64,000 nucleotides of DNA from Cyclobacteriaceae bacterium (GCA_019638275.1 JAHBUC010000001.1:62001-126000), one strand, 5' to 3'. Shown: positions 25,999 to 34,768, counted from the stretch's first letter. Translations and numbers: made by a program. The notes: generated by a model from the letters alone, not told the origin.

Positions 25999-26018
25999 GC
26001 TGTCAATTAACCGATCAA

Positions 26019-26996
26019 TTATCTCGGCACCTCAACTTTATCAACAATTTGTTTGATCACATCATCGGTAGTAATGCCTTCCATTTCTTTATCAGGCGTA
26101 AGCATAATGCGATGGCGCAACACGGGTGAGGCGACAAACTTTACGTCTTCTGGCGTTACAAAATCGCGCCCGTTAATGGCGGCAAAAGCTTTTGAACTGT
26201 TGAGCAACGCTACCGAGGCACGTGGCGATGCGCCTAAGAACAGCGATGGATTGTTTCGGGTTTCGTGAATGATCTCCGCTATGTATTTCATCAGGTTTTC
26301 CTCCACATGAACCTGCTGCACCGAATCACGGTACTGTTTTATTTTTTCCGCATTCAATACTGGCTTTACGTCTTCCAAAGGCGTGTGCCCTTTGCGTTGA
26401 TGGTGCCCGCTGATAATGGCAAACTCCTGTTCAGGTGTAGGATAGTGAACTACAATCTTGAATAAGAAACGATCGAGTTGGGCTTCCGGAAGGCGATAGG
26501 TTCCCTCATGCTCAATCGGGTTTTGGGTGGCCACCACCATGTACGGAGGTTCAAGCTTGTACGTAGTGCCATCGGCTGTGATTTGCCGTTCTTCCATTAC
26601 TTCAAACAAGGCGGCCTGTGTTTTGGCCGGGGCGCGATTGATCTCATCGATCAATACGATATTTGAAAAAATCGGTCCAGACTTAAATTCAAAGGCAGAG
26701 TTCTTCATGTTGAACACGGATGTTCCGATTACATCAGAGGGCATCAGGTCGGGCGTGAATTGAATGCGGTTGAATTTCACATCAATTACCCGCGATAGCA
26801 ATTTTGCGGTGAGTGTCTTGGCTACTCCGGGCACGCCTTCAATCAACACATGGCCATCTGCCAAAATGGAGGTAATCAGTAAATCAACCATTTCCTGCTG
26901 GCCGACAATCACGTGGGCAATTTCTTCGCGTATTTTTTTCACGCTTTCATTCAGGGCAGTTAAATCGACCCGGTTTTCAAAAAGTTTTTCTTCCAT
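26019..26996 (-). CDS. MoxR-family AAA+ ATPase
   Basis: A 325-residue ATPase. Visible are Walker A GVPGVAKT, Walker B LIDEINRAPAKTQAALFEVMEE, sensor motif VVATQNPIEHEGTYRLPEAQ, and the arginine-finger region SPRASVALL. The ATG at 26994-26996 (MEEKLFENRVDL) is preferred over a TTG five codons earlier. MoxR proteins act as chaperones that insert metals or assemble complexes with DUF58/VWA partners. It follows a 114-base gap containing short repeats, so it may have its own promoter. Confidence 0.93.
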   Translation of the reverse strand: MEEKLFENRVDLTALNESVKKIREEIAHVIVGQQEMVDLLITSILADGHVLIEGVPGVAKTLTAKLLSRVIDVKFNRIQFTPDLMPSDVIGTSVFNMKNSAFEFKSGPIFSNIVLIDEINRAPAKTQAALFEVMEERQITADGTTYKLEPPYMVVATQNPIEHEGTYRLPEAQLDRFLFKIVVHYPTPEQEFAIISGHHQRKGHTPLEDVKPVLNAEKIKQYRDSVQQVHVEENLMKYIAEIIHETRNNPSLFLGASPRASVALLNSSKAFAAINGRDFVTPEDVKFVASPVLRHRIMLTPDKEMEGITTDDVIKQIVDKVEVPR

Positions 26997-27031
26997 ATCT
27001 GTATAAGTCAATGATGCTAGTTATAAAATTT

Positions 27032-27071
27032 CACACAAAGAGCGCGAAGGAATAGTACACGCAAAGGGCGC
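27032..27071. repeat. Degenerate direct repeat inside the MoxR cluster
   Basis: CACACAAAGAGCGC (27032-27045) recurs as CACGCAAAGGGCGC (27058-27071), 12 of 14 identical, 26 bases apart. It lies in the only long gap (114 bases) of the cluster. It may be a fragment of a dispersed repeat. Confidence 0.45.
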
Positions 27072-27110
27072 AAAATCATAGGTTATTTACAAGTCGGTGA
27101 ATTTTCATTT

Positions 27111-28298
27111 TTAATGTTTAAATGCATCCAGTCTTTTGTTTAATTCTTTTAACTCTGTTTCTGAAATCTTGTTTTTTTCCTGAATAGTTTGAATGACTAA
27201 AAATAGCTTTTGAACTTCTTCTTCCATGTTGCCGGTTTTTCTTGAAACGATTTTAATGATCTCATCCGAAACGTGATGCGCATTGATTCCATGCGTTGAT
27301 CGCAACTGCTCAAGAAAAAAGGCTATTCGCTTTTCAGCAATGTTCTTGTGATCGGCTGTTTGGTAATATAAGTTACCTATGGTTTGTGTAAACTCAACCG
27401 ATGTGTTGGTTAGTGGTTTGATGACTGGAATAATCCGTTGCCTGCGCCTGGCCTCAAAAATCATGAAAAGCAGAATGCTAAGTATAGTGATATAGTACGC
27501 CCATTTCAACGGCTCTGTGGTTAAAATAAACCGAAGCGGTGTACGCGCCTCCATTCTGCCCAGGTGATAAAACTCCGTCCAGTAGGTGGGCCGGTTTGGT
27601 AAATGCGAAAGCGATAATGAAGCAAACTCTGCATTTTGGTTGTGCAACAAATAAGCATTGGTAAATGCCAATGGGGTTGAGTTCAGGTACAGAAAGCCTT
27701 TGCCCCAGGCTACTTTAACGGTTACGGCCAGATCAAGATCGTTGGTCGCCACAATTTGTGTGCGCAGGGTGTCAACTTCATCAAAGTAGTTATGCAGATT
27801 TTTTCTCGGGAAGGAATATTTGAGCTGACCTTTCAACATCGGGTTTGCAAAATTTATTCCGGTTGTGTCGTTCCGGTCAAACAAGTGATTCAAATCCCGG
27901 TTGAAGAAATAGTCAGCCGTGTATAGCGCAAGCGTATCCGCAAAATCGCCATAGAAATATTGAGCAGAAATAAATGCAGCGCCACCCTTTTCAATATTTT
28001 TTAAAAGCGCATCTGTGTCTTCTTTACCAGGCGCAAATTCAGTGGAGATGCTCAAAAAGTTTACAGGATCTGCAATGGTATCCAACAACTCATACAGTGT
28101 AAGATAATTTTGATGGATGGGCTGTTGCGGAAACAGGTTGTCAATGAGTTGATCCAACGCGTAAGCGCCAAACGGATTTTTATCGTTATGATGAAAGGTT
28201 ACGGTCCAATCCAGGTTGCGGGGCGACAGTAATTTCAGTGCCAGGTAAATGAGTATGGCGGAGGAGAGATAGAGGATATATTTCCAATCTTTGCGCAC
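27111..28298 (-). CDS. DUF4350-like membrane protein
   Basis: A 395-residue protein: a membrane helix at residues 8-25, an extracytoplasmic region with FSISTEFAPGKEDTDALLKN-like sequence (here LSISTEFAPGKEDTDALLKN), a second membrane helix near 270-285 (YYITILSILLFMIFEAR) and a cytoplasmic tail rich in Lys/Glu. This is the DUF4350 plan found beside MoxR/DUF58 genes. The start is GTG at 28298, one base after the DUF4129 gene stop, so translation is coupled. Biochemical role unknown. Confidence 0.8.
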   Translation of the reverse strand: MRKDWKYILYLSSAILIYLALKLLSPRNLDWTVTFHHNDKNPFGAYALDQLIDNLFPQQPIHQNYLTLYELLDTIADPVNFLSISTEFAPGKEDTDALLKNIEKGGAAFISAQYFYGDFADTLALYTADYFFNRDLNHLFDRNDTTGINFANPMLKGQLKYSFPRKNLHNYFDEVDTLRTQIVATNDLDLAVTVKVAWGKGFLYLNSTPLAFTNAYLLHNQNAEFASLSLSHLPNRPTYWTEFYHLGRMEARTPLRFILTTEPLKWAYYITILSILLFMIFEARRRQRIIPVIKPLTNTSVEFTQTIGNLYYQTADHKNIAEKRIAFFLEQLRSTHGINAHHVSDEIIKIVSRKTGNMEEEVQKLFLVIQTIQEKNKISETELKELNKRLDAFKH

Positions 28299-28299
28299 G

Positions 28300-28998
28300 C
28301 TATACGTTGGTTTTCCAGTCGTTGTACAAGGCGTCTACTTTTTTATAGAGCGTTTCATTGATGGTGAAGTTGCCATACCACGCATATTCAAAATAGAAGT
28401 TCAATTCGTTAAAACCGGTTTTCAGGTTTTGTGCACTGAGCTCGTTCAGGTAATCGTGGTTGGTTTTACCGGGTTGCCACAGAATGTGGTGCTTATCGGC
28501 CAGTAACTTAAGTGATTTTAAAAACAACAACCGAATGGCCAGTCGGTATTCATTTCGTTGCAGCGCTTCCTGTATTAATTTATCAAAATCCATTGCGTGA
28601 ATATCTTCATCTAAAACACCATGTGGTGTAGCAGCTTGTTTGCCGGTGTAGAACATGTTTACGTTAACTTTCATGAGCCGGAGGATTACGTAGATAAGCG
28701 CCACCACGGAAAGAATGATCAAGAGAATGTTAAACCAATTAGCTGACACGGCAGCTCCAATCAATGAATTTATGAGGCTATTCAGCCACCGTTTAAATCG
28801 CTCCCAAAGGTTTATGGCTGATGGACTTCTTCCATAATCCATATCCGGATCTGCTTTTAATGTGGTCAGGATGTCCGCATCCATTTGCCGGACTTCTATC
28901 CGACTGCTATCAGGCAATACAGTGTTCTGCTCCTGTGCGTACAACTGACCAAGAGTAGAGAAAAATATAAAAAGTAACAGTGCCCTAATACTGTTCAT
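28300..28998 (-). CDS. DUF4129 domain membrane protein
   Basis: A 232-residue protein with a signal peptide (RALLLFIFFSTLGQLYAQ), a short periplasmic segment, a membrane helix near residues 87-108 (WFNILLIILSVVALIYVIL), and a cytoplasmic C-terminal domain containing YRLAIRLLFLKSLKLLADK and KTNHDYLNEL, the DUF4129 signature. Overlaps the upstream membrane gene by 14 bases. DUF4129 proteins recur in MoxR clusters; function not established. Confidence 0.85.
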   Translation of the reverse strand: MNSIRALLLFIFFSTLGQLYAQEQNTVLPDSSRIEVRQMDADILTTLKADPDMDYGRSPSAINLWERFKRWLNSLINSLIGAAVSANWFNILLIILSVVALIYVILRLMKVNVNMFYTGKQAATPHGVLDEDIHAMDFDKLIQEALQRNEYRLAIRLLFLKSLKLLADKHHILWQPGKTNHDYLNELSAQNLKTGFNELNFYFEYAWYGNFTINETLYKKVDALYNDWKTNV

Positions 28999-29971
28999 CT
29001 CCTTTAGGTGATTCCGCAGGTTTCCCCAGTGTATCGATTCGCGATAATAGGCCTTTGGCTTCTTTCAATTCAACGAGGTTGAAATATTGAAATGCAAGGG
29101 CCACGAGTGGCAGAGCGTACAGTAGGAAACTGACCAGGAAATACAGTGTCATGAATATGTTGTTGATCAACTCCTGGAAAAAAGAGGGTTCTTCAAATGG
29201 ACCTCCCTCAATGGAGTGCATCATGGTAACAAAAAAATTGATGTACCAGGGAACAAGAAAGATAGAAGAGATTGTACTCTGAACCATCGAAAGGATAAAG
29301 ATCAACCCAAACGTACTCCACCATTTATCTTTTATCAGGTAAAAGCAGCGCGAAGCCGCCTCAAAGAAGTTCTTTCGCTCGAATGCCTGGATCACAAATA
29401 ATAACGACATGGTGATAACAACATATATGAGGCCGATGATCACAGCTACTGCAGCAAAAAAAGCCAGAAAGGGAGAGAGCGCAGCTGCGCCAACAATTAC
29501 CAGCACAACAAGAAAATAAGCGACTACAAGCAGAAACCAATATAAAAAGATAGTTCCAAGGTATGTGGGAAAAGTTTTACGAACACGCTCCCAAATAATG
29601 TTTACATCTATCCGGTTTGTTTTGCTGGCATCATACTCCAGCATATAATTATAGACTACCGATACGATCATTACGCCAGCAACAAACATCAGCAACACAG
29701 CCAAACCAATTTCTGCCCAAAGCACGGGTGAGCCAATGTAATCAGCAATAACATCCGGGTCCTGATTGCGCGACATGTTACCTACGAAATTGAAATAGCC
29801 GCCATACAGATTACCCGCCAGTATGCTGCCCAGTAACATGGGTGGTCCTGCGAGGTAAAGCAGGCTCTTAAAAAAGGATTTGAAATTTTGTTTGAGAAAC
29901 TCAAACGTAGCATTCATTTTTTTACTGAAGTCGCGTGCCTGATGAAATTCAATAGGCGTGAAGTTTTCCAT
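28985..29971 (-). CDS. Multi-pass membrane protein of the MoxR cluster
   Basis: A 328-residue protein with about six membrane helices (for example LLYLAGPPMLLGSILAG, IGLAVLLMFVAGVMIVSVVY, FLLVVAYFLVVLVIVGAAAL, VAVIIGLIYVVITMSLLFVI) and a cytoplasmic tail that ends SPKGDEQY. It resembles the membrane domain seen in some glycerophosphodiester phosphodiesterase-associated proteins, but no catalytic domain is present. The start used overlaps the SpoIIM-like stop by 23 bases; the Met at residue 19 is a possible alternative. Confidence 0.75.
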   Translation of the reverse strand: MENFTPIEFHQARDFSKKMNATFEFLKQNFKSFFKSLLYLAGPPMLLGSILAGNLYGGYFNFVGNMSRNQDPDVIADYIGSPVLWAEIGLAVLLMFVAGVMIVSVVYNYMLEYDASKTNRIDVNIIWERVRKTFPTYLGTIFLYWFLLVVAYFLVVLVIVGAAALSPFLAFFAAVAVIIGLIYVVITMSLLFVIQAFERKNFFEAASRCFYLIKDKWWSTFGLIFILSMVQSTISSIFLVPWYINFFVTMMHSIEGGPFEEPSFFQELINNIFMTLYFLVSFLLYALPLVALAFQYFNLVELKEAKGLLSRIDTLGKPAESPKGDEQY

Positions 29972-30917
29972 GCTTTACCAATTTGTAAGGATAAATAACA
30001 AAATAATACACAATAAGCCATGCCGATAATCCGATGATGGCTGTTTTAATGCTCCAATGCATAAATGCGTAACGGGTAATAAAGCCCTCTATGAACCCGG
30101 CCAGGATAAAGAAGGGCACAAGGCCCATTACAATTTTTACACCTTTCAGCATGCCTTGTTTAAAAGAAGCAAATCTGGAATAGGTACCCGGGAAAAGAAA
30201 ACTGTTACCCATTACAAAGCCAGCGGCACCGGCAATTACAATGACAGAAAGCTCAATGGTGCCGTGCAACATAATTACGGAGAAAGCCTGGCCTGCCAAT
30301 TTCTGTTTAAGAAAGAAGGAATAAATAGCCCCCACCATTACACCGTTTCCAAAAAGGATTAACCCTGTTCCAAGTGAAAAGAACAGTCCGGCTACAAAGG
30401 CAAGGAATGAAACCCGCACATTGTTGAATGTAATTCTAAAAAACAAATCGGCTTCTCCGCTGCTGCTGAATACCGCTGTTGGATTTCCCTTTTCAATGTT
30501 TTCGAGGGTCATGTTTACATAGGCATCCCCTAGGATTAAACGCACAAATGTTTCATCATAATAAGCCGACACACAGCCGATTAAAATCGATACAGTAAAA
30601 ATTAAAAAGGCATACAGCAACTGCTTACGCGATTCATACAGCACACCCGGCAATTCATATTTCCAAAAGGTAACGAACCGATTTTTTTCTTCCTTCTTAT
30701 TCTTGTAAATCTCCAAGTGAATTTTGGAAGCGAGGTTGTTCAGGTAGTTGGTAACCCGGCTTTTAGGGTATTGCGTGCGTGCAAACGAGAGGTCATCTGT
30801 TAGCTGAATAAAAATCTCCGCTAACCGGTCGGGGTGTGGCGGAGTTTTGCTGTTCAGGACTTGTTCCATTTCCTGCCAGCGTTGTTGATTACGTTTTACA
30901 AAAGCGGCCTCTCTCAC
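29949..30917 (-). CDS. SpoIIM-family (stage II sporulation M-like) membrane protein
   Basis: A 322-residue protein: a cytoplasmic N-terminal helical part (MREAAFVKRNQQRWQEMEQV), then about five membrane helices, with RITFNNVRVSFLAFVAGLFF and HGTIELSVIVIAGAAGFVMG, the conserved core of the SpoIIM / DUF95 family. The organism need not sporulate: the family is general. The start is GTG at 30915-30917. A TATTTTTG box lies 16 bases upstream (30934-30941), making it the likely first gene of the six-gene cluster. Confidence 0.88.
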   Translation of the reverse strand: MREAAFVKRNQQRWQEMEQVLNSKTPPHPDRLAEIFIQLTDDLSFARTQYPKSRVTNYLNNLASKIHLEIYKNKKEEKNRFVTFWKYELPGVLYESRKQLLYAFLIFTVSILIGCVSAYYDETFVRLILGDAYVNMTLENIEKGNPTAVFSSSGEADLFFRITFNNVRVSFLAFVAGLFFSLGTGLILFGNGVMVGAIYSFFLKQKLAGQAFSVIMLHGTIELSVIVIAGAAGFVMGNSFLFPGTYSRFASFKQGMLKGVKIVMGLVPFFILAGFIEGFITRYAFMHWSIKTAIIGLSAWLIVYYFVIYPYKLVKHGKLHAY

Positions 30918-30933
30918 AATGGATGGTAAGCCT

Positions 30934-30941
30934 CAAAAATA
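30934..30941 (-). promoter_or_regulatory. Candidate -7 box of the SpoIIM-MoxR cluster
   Basis: The minus strand reads TATTTTTG (TAnnTTTG consensus), 16 bases before the GTG start of the SpoIIM-like gene. The -33 side is weak: only CTG about 21 bases upstream. Confidence 0.45.
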
Positions 30942-30977
30942 AGGAAATACCCCAAAGAGTTACAGCGTAAATCCGGT

Positions 30978-31598
30978 CTACCAAATAAAATAGCGGATTG
31001 AGAAACTTGAAACTGAGAGTGCTCCGTTAAGCCCGAAACTATTCGTTGTAGATGTTTCGCCACCGTTTTCTGGCTTTCTTCGGGTGTGTGAATAGCTTAG
31101 AGATCCTAGTGACGTTTGCAAGGCAAATTTTCTGCTCACGAAGAACATAACACCCGGACTTACTCCCAAACCGAAGCTGAAACTCGAATAATCGTTTTGA
31201 AACGGATTTGAGTATTCCTGCTCTCCAAAATTAAAAGATAATTGAGGTTGAAGGGTAAAGAATAAGTTGTTTGCTATTTTGTAATTTTTAAGAAGGAACA
31301 TGTTTAGCCCAAAGCCCGAAAAACTTGTGAAGTCACCTGTATTTGGCTGCTCACTTTTATTGAAATTATAGGTCAAAAATCCTCCAACGGCTAGGTTGTC
31401 TTCAATGTAAAATCCCATTCCGGGTCCAATTAAAAAGTCTGTGTACTGGAAGGTTTCATCAGTCTTTGTGGAGTAAAATGAAAAACTCCCACCAATAAAT
31501 TTTGTGCCTTTGCTGATCGATTCAACAGGCTCCGCGTTTTGTGCAACGAGTACATGAATACTGATTGTAAGAAGGAGTAGGGGGACTAGTGTTTTCAT
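30978..31598 (-). CDS. Outer-membrane beta-barrel protein
   Basis: A 206-residue protein with a signal peptide (MKTLVPLLLLTISIHVLVAQ) and barrel strands, for example FIGGSFSFYSTKTDETF, LAVGGFLTYNFNKSEQ, FFTLQPQLSFNFGEQEY and a C-terminal VSSFSIRYFIW with terminal aromatic residue. The start is chosen at the Met that gives a clean signal; the frame extends 20 codons further. Ligand unknown. It lies downstream of a strong terminator, so it is probably transcribed alone. Confidence 0.75.
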   Translation of the reverse strand: MKTLVPLLLLTISIHVLVAQNAEPVESISKGTKFIGGSFSFYSTKTDETFQYTDFLIGPGMGFYIEDNLAVGGFLTYNFNKSEQPNTGDFTSFSGFGLNMFLLKNYKIANNLFFTLQPQLSFNFGEQEYSNPFQNDYSSFSFGLGVSPGVMFFVSRKFALQTSLGSLSYSHTRRKPENGGETSTTNSFGLNGALSVSSFSIRYFIW

Positions 31599-31636
31599 GA
31601 TGGTAGTATTTAGTTTCCGGTTTAAGAGCAAAAAAT

Positions 31637-31663
31637 ATGCCGTGACCTGATAGGTCACGGCAT
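31637..31663 (-). terminator. Terminator of the M19 dipeptidase gene
   Basis: ATGCCGTGACCT (31637-31648) pairs perfectly with AGGTCACGGCAT (31652-31663) around GAT: a 12-bp stem. On the minus strand it is followed by TATTTTTT. It lies 29 bases beyond the dipeptidase stop. Confidence 0.85.
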
Positions 31664-31691
31664 TTTATAGGTATAACGTTATATGTTTATT

Positions 31692-32936
31692 CTATTGGCC
31701 AGAGACCTCAATCACCTTGTTCCAAACCCGCCACACATTTTTGTAGCAGATCTTTTCAATGTCTTCCGGTGAGTAGCCTCTGCGCAACAATTCATAAATC
31801 AGGTTCGGGTATTGCGATACGTCTTTCAATCCGGTTGGCAGGCTGTCGCCTACGCCATCGTAATCTGAACCAATGCCTACATGATCAATACCGGCCAATT
31901 GCACAACACGGTCAATGTGATCGGCCACGGTTTTAACATCGGCAAAAAGTGACGGATTATCTTTTCTGAATTCGTCAATAATAGGTTTAGCCAATGAGTC
32001 GCGGAAGCCCAGTCCTTTTTCTTTTAGAAGTGCCTGAAGTTTCTCCCGGTTTTCGGTATTGGCTTTTGAAACAGCTGAATCCAAAAACGTTGAACCAAAA
32101 TTGATTTGAATAACACCACCATTTCCTTTCAGCGCTTTCACCATATCATCGGCCATGTTGCGTTGCCAGCCAGGGGTGAAATACCGAAGCGATGAGTGCG
32201 ATGCAATAACAGGTGCTTTGGTGATTTTCAGTACATCATAAAAGGTACTATCCGAAACGTGGGAGATATCCACCATAATACCTACACGGTTCATTTCACG
32301 AACCACCTCCTCGCCAAACGGACTTAAGCCTTTCCAGGTGTTAAGTGTATCGTATGACGAGTCGCATATCTGGTTGTCTTTGCCGTGTGTTAGCGTTACG
32401 TACCGAATGCCACGATCGTAGAAGTATTTTACATTCGCAATATCATTCCCAATCGGGGCGCCATTTTCCATGCCCATGGGCAAGGCAATTCTTCCGGCTT
32501 TGAAGTGTGCATCTACCTCAGCAGGTGTTCCTGCCAAACCAAATTTATCCGGATGGGCATCGGCAATACCACGAATCATGTCAATCAACGAATCGGCTAA
32601 CGCTTTGCCCATGTCGGGTTGAAGCTGGTAACTGGAAGGTATGTAAATAGACATGAAAGGAGCATCTAATCCACCTTTCTTGGCGCGTTCGTAGTCGAAA
32701 TCGCCATCATCGGTTTGAATGGGAATGCCCAGGTATTCTTTTTCTAACCTGAAGTTTCGAACCTTCAGTCGGTAGGGCAGGTCAACGTGCCCATCAGTAA
32801 TAATATAAGCATGCGCCAGTGAATCAGCCACCTTACGCAGGGCTTCTTCGGGCATGGCGGTGTAATCAATTTTTTCTTTTGTGCCACAGGCAGCTGCAAA
32901 CAGCAGCGCGGCAAACATTAAATTTTTACTTTGCAT
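31692..32936 (-). CDS. M19 membrane dipeptidase, lipoprotein
   Basis: A 414-residue enzyme with a lipoprotein signal (lipobox AAACG, Cys 17). Zinc-site motifs of renal-dipeptidase-type enzymes are present: TDGHVDLPYRL, the MGMENGAPIG segment, VDISHVSDSTFYDVL, VIASHSSLRYFTPGWQRN and IDHVGIGSDYDG. It cleaves dipeptides, often with D-residue tolerance, at the cell envelope. It is divergent from the RDD gene with a 41-base spacer, and followed by a strong terminator. Confidence 0.92.
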   Translation of the reverse strand: MQSKNLMFAALLFAAACGTKEKIDYTAMPEEALRKVADSLAHAYIITDGHVDLPYRLKVRNFRLEKEYLGIPIQTDDGDFDYERAKKGGLDAPFMSIYIPSSYQLQPDMGKALADSLIDMIRGIADAHPDKFGLAGTPAEVDAHFKAGRIALPMGMENGAPIGNDIANVKYFYDRGIRYVTLTHGKDNQICDSSYDTLNTWKGLSPFGEEVVREMNRVGIMVDISHVSDSTFYDVLKITKAPVIASHSSLRYFTPGWQRNMADDMVKALKGNGGVIQINFGSTFLDSAVSKANTENREKLQALLKEKGLGFRDSLAKPIIDEFRKDNPSLFADVKTVADHIDRVVQLAGIDHVGIGSDYDGVGDSLPTGLKDVSQYPNLIYELLRRGYSPEDIEKICYKNVWRVWNKVIEVSGQ

Positions 32937-32943
32937 CCTGATT

Positions 32944-32951
32944 TAAGTTTG
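32944..32951 (+). promoter_or_regulatory. Candidate -7 box before the RDD gene
   Basis: TAAGTTTG matches TAnnTTTG, 26 bases before the ATG at 32978. No convincing -33 element is seen, because the upstream bases are the start of the divergent dipeptidase gene. Confidence 0.35.
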
Positions 32952-32977
32952 TTCAATATTATTGATTTTCTGAAGGG

Positions 32978-33691
32978 ATGCAAACCGTTAGTGTACGAAC
33001 CACCCAGAATGTTGTGATAGACTACCCGGTTGCCAGTTTGGGCGACCGTATTCTTGCCTATTTCATCGATGTGCTCATCATGATAGCCTATGTTATTCTC
33101 GTTTTTCTCGTGATCGGGTTTGGTGAAATAGGCTCAGCGGCTATCATTATTTCATTAATTACCATACCACTCTTTCTCTATCACTTGTTGTTCGAAATCT
33201 TCATGAATGGTCAAAGTCCGGGTAAAAGGCAAATGAATATAAAGGTGGTTCGGCTGGATGGAACACCAGCCACTATTGGCAATTACATCATTCGTTGGTT
33301 ACTGCGGATAATTGAAATCGACCTGATGTCGGGAGCGATTGCCCTGCTCACGATTGCCATTAGCGGAAAAGGTCAGCGGGTGGGTGACATTGCTGCCGGT
33401 ACTACGGTAGTAAAGCTTGTGGAGCAGCAGGCCGTTACGGCAAAGGAAGTATTTACCCTTACGGAAGAAAATTATATACCGGTTTTTCAACAAGTTATTC
33501 AGTTGAATGATAATGACATTGAGTTGATTCAGCAAGCGCTGGAGGTGAACCGAACCACCGGAAATCTTCAACCCGTAATGGCGGTAACGGAGAAAGTAAA
33601 AAGCAACCTGGGCATTCAAACCGACCTACCTCCTGTGAAATTTTTGTATACGATTGTTAAGGATTACGGTCACATCACGGCAGGTAAATAA
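32978..33691 (+). CDS. RDD-family membrane protein
   Basis: A 237-residue protein. The RDD signature is visible: VASLGDRILAYFIDVLIMIA at the first helix and NGQSPGKRQMNIKVVRLDG between helices. Three to four membrane segments occupy residues 25-140, followed by a soluble tail. RDD proteins are small membrane proteins often found beside SpoIIM/MoxR clusters; a few have ion-exchange activity. Stop and next start overlap (TAATG), coupling it to the cytochrome b5-like gene. Confidence 0.88.
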   Translation: MQTVSVRTTQNVVIDYPVASLGDRILAYFIDVLIMIAYVILVFLVIGFGEIGSAAIIISLITIPLFLYHLLFEIFMNGQSPGKRQMNIKVVRLDGTPATIGNYIIRWLLRIIEIDLMSGAIALLTIAISGKGQRVGDIAAGTTVVKLVEQQAVTAKEVFTLTEENYIPVFQQVIQLNDNDIELIQQALEVNRTTGNLQPVMAVTEKVKSNLGIQTDLPPVKFLYTIVKDYGHITAGK

Positions 33692-33936
33692 TGAGTGAAG
33701 CATTGCCCACATATACTTCAGCACAACTGGCGTTGCGTAACGGGCAAGATAAGCCACAGGTTTGGGTGGCTTTTCATGGAATGATTTATGATGTTACCCA
33801 TTCACGCCTATGGAAAACCGGAAAACATTATGAGCATTGGGCGGGGCAGGATCTGACCGATGAATTGAAAGATGCTCCGCACACCGATAAGGTTTTTGAT
33901 AAATTCAAAGTGATTGGCCGTTTGGTAAACACGTGA
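33691..33936 (+). CDS. Cytochrome b5-like heme-binding domain protein
   Basis: An 81-residue single-domain protein. DKPQVWVAFHGMIYDVTHS is the b5 core strand region, and TGKHYEHWAGQDLTDEL provides the His pair in the place where classical b5 has HPGG; DKFKVIGRL closes the fold. It probably binds heme or a hydrophobic ligand in the cytoplasm. No electron partner is fused. It overlaps both neighbours by one and four bases, so it is made together with the RDD and UbiA-like proteins. Confidence 0.8.
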   Translation: MSEALPTYTSAQLALRNGQDKPQVWVAFHGMIYDVTHSRLWKTGKHYEHWAGQDLTDELKDAPHTDKVFDKFKVIGRLVNT

Positions 33937-34736
33937 AATTGCTCATTCAATCGCAGGTTTTCATTGCGCTGATTGCCGTTGCCTATTCAGTGGAAACGGA
34001 ATTGCTGCTGAACCAAAAACCTGAGGTGCATCCGTATTTGTTTTTGGTATTTCTGTCAACATTTCTCATTTATAACATCAGCCGCTCTGCTGTAAAACCC
34101 ATACAGCGATCATTCACCTGGTTCATGGTGGCTTTGCTTGCGGCAACGTTCATCCTGGTTGCAGTAACTTTTTGGGCAAGATGGCAGGTGATCGTCATGC
34201 TGATTCCGTTAGCTATTTTATCGTTGCTGTATACCTTCCCGATCGTTCCGTTTAACAATCAACTTGTTACGTTACGCACAATTCCATATGTAAAAATTTT
34301 TCTGATCACCTTAGTGTGGAGTCTGGTTACCGTGTTGTTACCGGTGGTTCGCATGCAACACGTTATGGATGTTCATGTTTGGCTGATTTTTATTGAGCGC
34401 ATGATTTTCGTGTTTGTACTTGCCTTGATGTTCGATATACGGGATATGGAAGATGATAAGCGTAACGGCTTGACGACAATTCCTACCAGGTTGGGGAAAG
34501 AGCAATCGCAACGCCTTTGCCAATGGTTGTTATTGATTTTTACGGTGATCGCCACGGTTCACTATTGGCCTGCACAACCGGAAGTGTTGCCCGCGATGGC
34601 ACTCTCAGCCCTGGGTGCATTCTTCCTTATCCGCGACACCATTTTTAAAGAACGCACTGCTTATTATTTCGCCTTGGTTGACGGCATGATGCTGGTGCAG
34701 GCAGCTTTGGTGTTTATTAGTTACTACCTTTCGTGA
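33933..34736 (+). CDS. UbiA-like prenyltransferase-fold membrane protein
   Basis: A 267-residue protein with about eight membrane helices. It starts with GTG overlapping the previous stop (GTGA). The second Asp-rich motif of UbiA enzymes is present as FDIRDMEDDKRNGLTTIPTR followed by LG. The first motif (NDxxDxxxD) is not: the matching position reads LIYNISRSAVK. Either it uses a divergent active site or it is no longer a normal prenyltransferase. The substrate cannot be predicted. Coupling to a b5-like protein suggests membrane lipid or quinone chemistry, which is inference. Confidence 0.7.
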   Translation: MKLLIQSQVFIALIAVAYSVETELLLNQKPEVHPYLFLVFLSTFLIYNISRSAVKPIQRSFTWFMVALLAATFILVAVTFWARWQVIVMLIPLAILSLLYTFPIVPFNNQLVTLRTIPYVKIFLITLVWSLVTVLLPVVRMQHVMDVHVWLIFIERMIFVFVLALMFDIRDMEDDKRNGLTTIPTRLGKEQSQRLCQWLLLIFTVIATVHYWPAQPEVLPAMALSALGAFFLIRDTIFKERTAYYFALVDGMMLVQAALVFISYYLS

Positions 34737-34768
34737 AGCAGGATTTAATCATTTTGTAACTTGTGCAC

